Source of the DNA: Lacinutrix jangbogonensis
Lineage (GTDB): Bacteria; Bacteroidota; Bacteroidia; Flavobacteriales; Flavobacteriaceae
Assembly: GCF_000797445.1 (NCBI RefSeq)
Contig: NZ_JSWF01000025.1
Span: forward strand, 1-64,000
Reading direction: 5' to 3'
Length of the DNA stretch: 64,000 nucleotides
The notes beneath the pieces were generated by a model. The model searched no databases. It was not told where the DNA came from and saw only the letters and a list, made by a program, of their open reading frames with translations. Of this stretch, positions 16,500-23,242 are shown one piece after another. A program made the position numbers and the translations under genes. Each line of letters begins with the position of its first letter. Positions within the stretch are counted from its first letter, which is position 1.

Positions 16500-17069
16500 A
16501 TGATAAAGAAAGGAGATACTTTGGTAAATGTTAGAACAGGACAAAAAATGACATTTTTAGAAACATGGGCAGAAACCAACGGCACACAACTAAAGATTGA
16601 ATGCGTTAGCCCAGTTACACCAGAAAGAGAAAAATCACATTATCACCCTTATCAAGAAAATCGGTTTACCCTTACACAGGGCCAACTTTTATTTACGATA
16701 GATGGCAAGGAACAATTGGCCTCAGCTGGAGATATAATTTCTATTCCTAAAAATGTGCCACATTTCTTTTATAATTCTGGGCAAATAGACGCGCATTACA
16801 TTCAGCAGTTTTTTCCAGCACTAAAAATTGACAGTTTATTTGAAACATTCTTTGTGCTGGCAAAGGATTGTAAATTGAATAAAAGTGGAACTCCAAATAT
16901 ATTTAGGACTGCATTGATATTACTTAATTTTGAAAAGGAAATTAGATTAGCAGCTCCCAATTGGAAGTTTCTAAAAGTGTTTTTTAGGGTACTAGCACCA
17001 ATCGCAAGACTTATGGGTTATAAATCATTTTATGAACAAGAACGAGCGCACAACGCCGTATATAATTAA
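16500..17069 (+). CDS. Cupin domain protein whose end lies in the attC-like repeat (cassette 3)
   Basis: The 189-aa protein has cupin motif 1 SHYHPYQENRFTLTQGQLLF (two His and Glu ligands, about residues 47-66) and motif 2 around SIPKNVPHFFYNSG (His near 88). The C-terminal third is helical and not cupin. The last codons, HNAVYN and the stop, are supplied by the repeat beginning at 17046, which shows that the gene was joined to, or evolved with, this boundary. Substrate unknown. Confidence 0.82.
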   Translation: MIKKGDTLVNVRTGQKMTFLETWAETNGTQLKIECVSPVTPEREKSHYHPYQENRFTLTQGQLLFTIDGKEQLASAGDIISIPKNVPHFFYNSGQIDAHYIQQFFPALKIDSLFETFFVLAKDCKLNKSGTPNIFRTALILLNFEKEIRLAAPNWKFLKVFFRVLAPIARLMGYKSFYEQERAHNAVYN

Positions 17070-17181
17070 TGGCTAGTTTTAGCTTACTTACGAAAATCCT
17101 CGCTGATTTTCTATGCGGTTTTTATTTGCTAAATTAGGTGCTTAAACACGCCACTAATCATACAAATAACCGTTGTAGCCA
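17046..17181. repeat. attC-like palindromic repeat c
   Basis: This 136-bp element begins GCGCACAAC, the exact complement of the start of cassette 3 (GTTGTGCGC), and ends GTTGTAGCCA, the start of cassette 4. Inner arms ATATAATTAATGGC and GCCACTAATCATAC pair over 14 bp; all three mismatches are A.C on the plus strand. The TGGC/GCCA pair covaries with TTGC/GCAA in repeats a and b. The central hairpin is GAAAATC/GATTTTC. Confidence 0.7.
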
Positions 17182-17192
17182 ATTAAAACACA

Positions 17193-17226
17193 GATGACGT
17201 AAAGATGTCATAAAGATGACGACATC
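17193..17226 (+). promoter_or_regulatory. Three 11-bp iterons upstream of the XRE gene
   Basis: GATGAC, GATGTC and GATGAC start at 17193, 17204 and 17215. This exact 11-bp period (one helical turn) is filled by GTAAA and ATAAA spacers, and the run ends in the palindrome GATGACGACATC. The iterons lie about 55-85 bases before the XRE-family gene and are a plausible operator for it. Confidence 0.5.
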
Positions 17227-17277
17227 AATGCCAATGCTTTTATTTAGCTTTGCTTTCAACAATTAAATATCTCTCGA

Positions 17278-17853
17278 TTGAAAAATAAAGATTTAGCAAA
17301 AAGAGTAAAAGAACTAAGAAAGCGAAGCGGAATATCTCAAGAACTATTAGCAGAAAATTCTGGTTTAAGTTTACGAACGGTCCAAAGAATTGAAAATGGA
17401 GAAACTCAACCCACTGGAGATTCTATTAAAAGGTTATCTAGTGTTTTAAATGTTACACCTAACGAATTAATCGATTGGCAAATTGTAGAGGATAATAATG
17501 TTCTTTTGCTATTGAATCTCTCTCAGCTTGGATTTATAGCCTTTCCATTGCTTGGAATATTAATACCATTAATTATTTGGACTTCAAAAAAAGACAAAAT
17601 AAAAGATACTGACCAAGTAGGGAAATCAATTTTAAATTTTCAAATATCTTGGACACTATTATTATTTTTTATGGCTATCGCTATTATCATTACTTCTAAA
17701 CTTGAAATAGCAACAAATATTTCTTTTGCTGACATACTCATAACATTCAGTGCAATGTACTTAATGAATTTTATAATCGTGATATTTAATACTTTAAGAT
17801 ATCATAACGGAAAATCTATAAAATACAAACCTGCCTTTCCCTTTTTAAGTTAA
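17278..17853 (+). CDS. XRE-type HTH regulator with C-terminal membrane domain (cassette 4)
   Basis: The 191-aa protein starts at TTG 17278. Residues 4-60 are an XRE helix-turn-helix (LRKRSGISQELLAENSGLSL, RTVQRIENGETQP). Residues about 75-180 carry four membrane helices in the DUF4870 pattern. A membrane-bound DNA-binding protein suggests a sensor that regulates locally, perhaps through the iterons at 17193. It is followed by a DoxX-like gene in the same cassette. Confidence 0.85.
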   Translation: MKNKDLAKRVKELRKRSGISQELLAENSGLSLRTVQRIENGETQPTGDSIKRLSSVLNVTPNELIDWQIVEDNNVLLLLNLSQLGFIAFPLLGILIPLIIWTSKKDKIKDTDQVGKSILNFQISWTLLLFFMAIAIIITSKLEIATNISFADILITFSAMYLMNFIIVIFNTLRYHNGKSIKYKPAFPFLS

Positions 17854-17893
17854 TATCCAGTGAACTACACTGTACTAATCAAATAAAAAAAAT

Positions 17894-18478
17894 ATGATTA
17901 AATCAAACCTAAAAGAAACATTTGAACTTGTATTGCGGCAGTGTGTTTTTATTATCCTTAATATTTATGCAATATCAAAATTGCTGGGAGGACAATTTTA
18001 TATGAATGGAACATTGCCTGAACAAATTGCTAATACAACTTTAGGAGAGGCAAGTGGATTTTCATTAGCCTGGACATTTATGGGGCATTCTTATTTTTAC
18101 ATACTGTTTGTAGGAGTTACCCAACTCATTGGTGCTTGGTTTCTTTTATGGAATAAAACAAAGCTTATAGGAGTATTTATATTAATACCAATAATGGTAA
18201 ACATAATAATATTCGATATTATTTTTCTTGATGTCTATCCTGCATTAGCAAATGCGATCATAGTCTTCCTAATGCTAATCTTAATTCTGTTTTTCAATAA
18301 AGAGAGAGTTATAGATGCAATAAAAAGGCTTACTAACTTTCAAGTAAAATCTAAAGTTCTTATAAAAAGAAGACTAATCACTTTTGGAATTACAATTCTA
18401 ATTATCGTTTTAATTTTCACTTTTGATTCTTTTATTGAACATTTGCTTGGAGCAAGTAAAGAGAAAATATTAGAATAA
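17894..18478 (+). CDS. DoxX-like membrane protein (cassette 4)
   Basis: The 194-aa protein has five helices (about 17-35, 54-75, 82-104, 108-130 and 155-175). The arrangement, with a polar loop after the first helix and the FVGVTQLIGAWFLLWNKTKL segment, is DoxX-like. Function unknown. Its stop at 18478 lies directly before TGGCTACAAC (18480), the complement of the cassette-4 start at 17172. Confidence 0.7.
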   Translation: MIKSNLKETFELVLRQCVFIILNIYAISKLLGGQFYMNGTLPEQIANTTLGEASGFSLAWTFMGHSYFYILFVGVTQLIGAWFLLWNKTKLIGVFILIPIMVNIIIFDIIFLDVYPALANAIIVFLMLILILFFNKERVIDAIKRLTNFQVKSKVLIKRRLITFGITILIIVLIFTFDSFIEHLLGASKEKILE

Positions 18479-18489
18479 CTGGCTACAAC

Positions 18490-18760
18490 AAAGTACTGTG
18501 GTAAAAAACAAGTAAATAATACTTAATTTTTCACTAAAACACTTCTATAGCTTTCTTCGTATATTAATCCAGATTTTGCAATTGCAAATGCTTGTTTTAA
18601 TAGCTTATTACAAACGGCTATTAATGCTAGTTTTTACTCTTTCTTTTGGCTACTAATCGCTCATAAATCTCTACATCCTTTATTGTATTTACAAGCATTA
18701 AAACTGCACATAAATAATAAATTTCGAAGCTTCTGGTTTCCTATTTTACTAATTCGTGGT
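18490..18760 (-). mobile_element. Decayed IS110 remnant (C-terminal end)
   Basis: This stretch is closely similar to 13354-13630, beginning with the same AAAGTACTGTGGTAAAAAAC. It has deletions (for example in the stretch matching 13490-13560) that break the frame, and it ends abruptly at GGTC. It starts immediately after the AAC of the cassette-4 outer arm, the same position used by the full copy. Confidence 0.8.
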
Positions 18761-18833
18761 CGTGTATAATTCATTGCTAGTACTTGCCAATTACGAAAAT
18801 TCTAGCGGATTTTCTAGTTGGTTTTGTATTTAC
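18761..18833. repeat. attC-like repeat d, right half lost
   Basis: CGTGTATAATTCATTGC (left inner arm) and the centre GAAAATTCTAGCGGATTTTC match repeats a-c. The sequence then stops at TTTAC, where the ISAs1 end CAGGG begins (18834). Its outer left arm is TGGCTACAAC at 18480-18489, separated by the IS110 remnant. Confidence 0.65.
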
Positions 18834-19705
18834 CAGGGCAAACGCATTAAAAAAGTTAATTTTTGATATTAGAAAATAAGTTTTAAAATCTTAATAATCA
18901 ACTAATTGTAGTTGTTTATTATGTTTAAAAAGCATATATTATACTGATAATCAATATTTTACATCTTTTGAAAGCAGCCACAAAACTAAAGACCATATTT
19001 GGTCAAATCCCTGACTTTAGACGTTCACACAAGCAACTTTACAATTTAGAAAGTATCTTTCTTATTGGAATTATTTCAGTTATTTGTGGAGCAAATTCAT
19101 GGAATGAAATGGAAAACTATGCCAATTCAAAAGAAGAGTTTCTACGTACCTTTCTTGATTTACCTAATGGCATCCCTTCGCATGACACCTTTAATCGTGT
19201 TTTTTCTAATATTGATAGTAATGAATTTGAAAAATATTTTATCCAGTGGGTAAGTGATCTTGCTCAGCTTCAACCTAGAGAAATTATTGGTATAGATGGC
19301 AAAACAATTAAAGGAGCTAAATCTAACGGCAAAAAATCTCCAGTACATATGGTTAGTGCATGGGCAAATGACAACAACCTTGTTTTGGGGCAAGTAAAAG
19401 TTACCGAAAAATCTAATGAAATTACTGCCATTCCAAAATTACTAGAAGTTTTATCCATAAAAAATACGATAGTAACTATTGATGCTATGGGCTGTCAAAC
19501 AGCTATTGCAAAAGCAATTATAAAAAAGGATGCGGACTACATATTGGATGTAAAAGATAATCAATCTCAATTACTTGAGCATATTGAAGATGAATTTAAA
19601 TTTAGTAAAAACATAGAAACACATCTTAGTCAAGAACTTGATCATGGCAGAATAGAAACTAGAAAATGTAGTGTAATAAGCAATCTACTAAGAATAGAAA
19701 ATCAA
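18834..19705 (+). mobile_element. ISAs1 family element, 3' truncated
   Basis: The left end begins CAGGGCAAACGC, the CAGGG start expected for this family, directly after repeat d. The transposase gene starts at 18968. At about 19705 the sequence changes to an unrelated SGNH-type gene, so the right end and the transposase C-terminus are missing. Confidence 0.75.
18968..19705 (+). pseudogene. ISAs1 transposase, C-terminally truncated
   Basis: The frame opens at TTG 18968 and shows the DDE_Tnp_1-associated N-terminus (IFGQIPDFRRSHKQLYNLES), the first catalytic region EIIGIDGKTIKGAKSNGKK, then VTIDAMGCQTAIAKAI and DYILDVKDNQ. ISAs1 transposases are about 370 aa; here about 245 residues remain and the frame then runs a few codons into foreign sequence. 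It is inactive by length. Confidence 0.85.
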
Positions 19706-20238
19706 CATATTGCAAACAAGATTCGCATTGGAATCCACAAGGAATCGATATTGCATCTGAGATTCTTAGCCAGAATATAAAAAAAGAACAGTGGTACAAA
19801 GGGTATTCAGATATAAAACAACAAGAAAAACCAATTAAAAAGACGATTCAAATAGTTGGAGATTTAAGTGTAGGAATTGGAAATGCAAACATTTCTAAAG
19901 AAAAAATAATTCTTAATACATTTAACGAATCATCAAAAATCGATAGAAATTCTCCAGTGCTAATAATTGGTGATAGGCATACCTTAATATTCCATGCTGG
20001 AGGCGATATGTTAGCGAAAAATGCGAGGCTTTCGGATAACTTAGCAGGGAAACTAGGATTAAATCTAGACTTAATTGGTGTAAAAGGATCAGGAACTTCT
20101 TCAGTAAGAATAGACTTATACAGAAAAGCAAAAGATGCTGAATGGCTTGCTAAAAAGAAAGTCGTTATTTGGTGTTTTGCAGCAAGAGATTTCTCTGAGT
20201 CTAAGAATGGCTGGAGTAAAATACCAGTAAAAAAATAA
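19706..20238 (+). pseudogene. AlgJ/AlgX-like SGNH acetyltransferase, C-terminal fragment
   Basis: In the frame ending at TAA 20238 the sequence begins CKQDSHWNPQGIDIASEIL, the DxxHW motif of AlgJ/AlgX-type O-acetyltransferases. It continues with VLIIGDRHTLIFHAGGDMLA (SGNH-like strand) and ends WSKIPVKK. The N-terminal half, with any signal peptide, has been replaced by ISAs1 and no start codon is left in frame. The parent gene would have acetylated an exported polysaccharide; no partners (MBOAT, AlgI) are in view. Confidence 0.65.
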
Positions 20239-20260
20239 GTCCCTCATAAATGAGGGACTT
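20229..20260 (-). terminator. Terminator of tRNA-His
   Basis: A perfect 10-bp stem AAGTCCCTCA/TGAGGGACTT with loop TAAA is followed on the minus strand by ATTTTTTT. Confidence 0.8.
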
Positions 20261-20267
20261 AAAAAAG

Positions 20268-20342
20268 GGTGAAAGACGGGATTCGAACCCGCGACCCTCG
20301 GTACCACAAACCGATGCTCTAACCAACTGAGCTACAATCACC
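20268..20342 (-). tRNA. tRNA-His (GTG)
   Basis: The cloverleaf is read on the minus strand: D-arm AGCTCAGTTGGTTAGAGC, anticodon arm TCGGTTTGTGGTACCGA with anticodon GTG, T-arm GCGGGTTCGAATCCCGT, and an acceptor closing GGTGA/TCACC with U.U mismatches lower in the stem. It has a promoter at 20371-20401 and a terminator at 20229. Confidence 0.92.
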
Positions 20343-20370
20343 ATTTATGCACATTTTTATAATGCGTCTG

Positions 20371-20401
20371 CAAATGTATATTAATTTGGTTTTACTACAA
20401 A
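20371..20401 (-). promoter_or_regulatory. tRNA-His promoter
   Basis: On the minus strand TTTG (20398-20401), exactly 19 bases, then TACATTTG (20371-20378). This matches the TTTG-N19-TAnnTTTG consensus. Confidence 0.75.
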
Positions 20402-20439
20402 GACTTTTACTAAAATTTTAAATAAATTTTAGTACTATT

Positions 20440-21156
20440 TTATTTCAAATCGAATAAGCTATCAACAGCTATGTAACGCTCTACAGTAAAACCTTCAGCG
20501 TAATCTACTCCAACTAAGCGACCTAGATCTCTGGCTCTGTAATTAATACTATCTAGAAACGTTTTACTTGTAATTGGTGTTTCAGGTTCATTACTATCAC
20601 CATTAAAAAATTGTGTTTGGTATGCAATGACTGCTTTTTGTTTTATTTCTATAAAATCAGAAATATCAACTACAAAATCTGGCTCTAAATTTTTCCATTG
20701 TATGTAATGGTAAACATGTTTTGGTCTCCATTGTTCTTGATTAGTGCCATCCAATTCAGTTTCGATTTTAATTAATCCGCTTAAAAAACAAGCATCACTT
20801 ACCAATTTACTGCCTTTTCCATGATCGATATGCCTATCGTCTATCGCATTACAAAGCACAATATCTGGTTTGTATTTTCTAAGCATTTTTATAACTTCTA
20901 ATTGATGCTTTTTATCATTGATAAAAAAGCCATCTGCAAAACCTAAATTTTCTCTTGCTGACAAACCTAAAATTTTAGCAGCACTAGCAGCTTCAGTTTT
21001 TCTGGTTTCAGCTGTACCTCTAGTACCTAACTCGCCTTTTGTTAAATCTATTACGCCTACTTTTTTACCTTCGGCAATAGCTTTTGCAATGGTTCCTCCT
21101 GCTCCTAATTCTATATCATCTGGGTGTGCTCCAAATGCAAGTATATCTAATTTCAT
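20440..21156 (-). CDS. bshB1: Bacillithiol biosynthesis deacetylase BshB1
   Basis: The 238-aa protein is of the LmbE/PIG-L family with the zinc motif GAHPDDIELGAGGT at residues 9-22 and the third ligand in IDDRHIDHGKGSKL (near 110). It also has TKGELGTRGTAETR, typical of BshB1, which removes acetate from GlcNAc-malate in bacillithiol synthesis. Length and start (ATG 21156) are normal. It stands alone between tRNA-His and a divergent transporter. Confidence 0.92.
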   Translation of the reverse strand: MKLDILAFGAHPDDIELGAGGTIAKAIAEGKKVGVIDLTKGELGTRGTAETRKTEAASAAKILGLSARENLGFADGFFINDKKHQLEVIKMLRKYKPDIVLCNAIDDRHIDHGKGSKLVSDACFLSGLIKIETELDGTNQEQWRPKHVYHYIQWKNLEPDFVVDISDFIEIKQKAVIAYQTQFFNGDSNEPETPITSKTFLDSINYRARDLGRLVGVDYAEGFTVERYIAVDSLFDLK

Positions 21157-21307
21157 AAACTATGTTTAAACTTTAAAAAGTAAAGTTATAAAAAAGAAGC
21201 CAAACACCTCTAACTTATTATTACGCATTCGTTTTCGTATTCTGTATTGCGATTTTTTAAGGCTTCCTATTAAGAATTCCGTAAAAATAACAGCTGACTC
21301 TAAAAGA

Positions 21308-21350
21308 TGATAAATATCATATCAAACACACTGAAAATCAGCTAATTTTA
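21308..21350 (+). promoter_or_regulatory. FNR-like site and -7 box of the SLC13-pckA unit
   Basis: TGATAAATATCA (21308-21319) is a perfect TGAT-N4-ATCA palindrome, extended to ATGAT...ATCAT. A -7-like TAATTTTA lies at 21343-21350, 33 bp centre to centre, identical to the hemN arrangement. This suggests activation by a Crp/Fnr-type regulator. Confidence 0.55.
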
Positions 21351-21373
21351 CAGTAGTTATAAATAGAAAACTA

Positions 21374-23215
21374 ATGATCCTTCCAATGCTTACCATACTT
21401 TTAATAACCATTATTCTCTTCGTTTGGGGAAAATTCCCTCCCGATGTTGTTGCATTAATTTCTATGCTTAGTTTGTTTCTTTTCGGTATTTTAAACCTTA
21501 GCGAAACGCTTAGCGGTTTTAGTAATCCAACAGTAATCATGATTGCTAGTTTGTTTATTATTGGTGAAGGGCTTTCAAAAACAGGGTGGACTGCTTTAGC
21601 TGGAAAAAAATTCATGGAACTTGCTGGAAAAAGCACTTCAAGATTGCTCGTTATTGTCACCTTAGGTTCTGGCGTTTTATCTGGGTTTGTTAGTAATACA
21701 GGAACCGTTGCAACCTTACTTCCAGTAACGATTTCTTCAGCTTGGAAAATGGGAACTTTACCATCTCAAGTCTTAATGCCTGTAGCTTTTGGCTCTAATA
21801 CTGGTGGTTTATTAACCTTAACCGGAACACCTCCAAATATTATTGTTAGTAATGCTTTATCCGAATCTGGTTACGAAAGTTTTTCATTTTTTGAATTCGC
21901 TTTAATTGGATTGCCTTTGCTACTAATAACCATTTTATATTTTAGATATATTGGCTATAAACTACTCCCAAAAAATAAAACAAATAACAAGCCAGTAGAT
22001 ATAGAAAGCACTTTACATAAATGGATTGAAGCCTATAAAGTACATAATGACTATTACCGCTTGCGTGTACGCTCTATTTCTCCATTATTAAATACAACGC
22101 TGAGTGCATGGGAACTAGAACAAAAATATAACGTATCTATCATTAGAATAAAAAGACGTAATCCAAATACCCTTAAAGGTATCCCACAATTTATTGAATT
22201 CCCTACTCCTAATACCGAAATATTATACCATGACATTCTTACTGTAAGAGGAGAAACCGAAGCTATTAACATACTTATGGTCCACTTTCGTTTAGGTTTA
22301 CTTCCATTAGAACCTGCTCCAGATGAGATGCGAAACAACCTGATTAATCAAGAGGTTGGAATGACAGAGGTATTAGTGACTCCAAAATCGTTTTTAGTAG
22401 GTAGAAATGTAAAAATAGGAAACTATTTTAAGCGTTTTGGTATTCAGTTAATGGCAGCTTCTAGAAATAACAAACCTCTTTTAGATCGCAATATTAGAGT
22501 TAAAGCTGGTGACGGATTTCTTATTCGTGGTTCATGGGAAAATATAGATTTACTAAAATCACAGCATGAAAATTTAGTGATCTGTGGAAGCCCAGAAGGT
22601 TTAGCAAAAGATGTCGATGACCTTACTACAAAATCATATATAGCTTTAGGAGCTTTGCTTTTGCTCATCGTATTATTGGTTTTTAAAATTGTTCCTGGAG
22701 CTATCGCGTCATTAATTTCAGCAGGAATTGTATTATTAAGTGGTTGTGTGCCTATAGCAAAAGCTTATAAAAGTATTAGCTGGACAAGTGTTATTATGAT
22801 TGCTGCAATGATACCAATGGGATTGGCATTACAAAAAACAGGGCTTGCAGAAATTGTAGCCAACGGACTTGTAAATGGTTTAGGTAGCATCCATCCAATA
22901 CTATTGTTAGCCGGTATTTTTTTACTTACCACAGCGTTTAGTCAAGTCATAAATAATTCGGCAACCGCAGTTTTAATGGCGCCTATAGTAATACTTGCCG
23001 CTAGCCAATTACAACTATCACCAAAACCTTTTATGATAATTGTTGCCGTTAGTGCATCTACAGCCTTTTTAACTCCTGTCGGCACAACTACAAATGCAAT
23101 GGTCATGTCTGCTGGAGGCTATAAATTTAAAGATTACTTAAAAGTTGGGGCGCCTCTACTACTTATATTTTTAATAGTAAGCTTACTCTTAGTGCCGATA
23201 ATATGGCCTTTCTAA
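21374..23215 (+). CDS. SLC13 family transporter with TrkA-C domains
   Basis: The 613-aa protein has an N-terminal membrane half (helices within 1-200) with ASLFIIGEGLSKTGWTALAG and the SNTGTVATLLP motif. A central soluble stretch (about 215-415) contains two TrkA-C/RCK_C-like units (MTEVLVTPKSFLVGRNVKIG). The C-terminal membrane half has INNSATAVLMAPI and SASTAFLTPVGTTTNAMV. SLC13/DASS members move dicarboxylates or sulfate with sodium. The next gene, pckA, follows after 27 bases, so a C4-dicarboxylate substrate is a reasonable inference. Confidence 0.88.
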   Translation: MILPMLTILLITIILFVWGKFPPDVVALISMLSLFLFGILNLSETLSGFSNPTVIMIASLFIIGEGLSKTGWTALAGKKFMELAGKSTSRLLVIVTLGSGVLSGFVSNTGTVATLLPVTISSAWKMGTLPSQVLMPVAFGSNTGGLLTLTGTPPNIIVSNALSESGYESFSFFEFALIGLPLLLITILYFRYIGYKLLPKNKTNNKPVDIESTLHKWIEAYKVHNDYYRLRVRSISPLLNTTLSAWELEQKYNVSIIRIKRRNPNTLKGIPQFIEFPTPNTEILYHDILTVRGETEAINILMVHFRLGLLPLEPAPDEMRNNLINQEVGMTEVLVTPKSFLVGRNVKIGNYFKRFGIQLMAASRNNKPLLDRNIRVKAGDGFLIRGSWENIDLLKSQHENLVICGSPEGLAKDVDDLTTKSYIALGALLLLIVLLVFKIVPGAIASLISAGIVLLSGCVPIAKAYKSISWTSVIMIAAMIPMGLALQKTGLAEIVANGLVNGLGSIHPILLLAGIFLLTTAFSQVINNSATAVLMAPIVILAASQLQLSPKPFMIIVAVSASTAFLTPVGTTTNAMVMSAGGYKFKDYLKVGAPLLLIFLIVSLLLVPIIWPF

Positions 23216-23242
23216 TAAATAAAAAACATAAAATTGAACATA

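Noticed and set aside
17193-17226. Short CRISPR-like array
   Set aside because: The units are 6 bp with 5-bp spacers that are nearly identical; there are no cas genes. Better read as operator iterons.
10461-18833. An integron integrase (IntI-type tyrosine recombinase) for the cassette array
   Set aside because: I looked through all genes from 10 to 20.3 kb; the recombinases present are IS3, IS110, IS200 and ISAs1 transposases, none of them IntI. It may lie outside the window.
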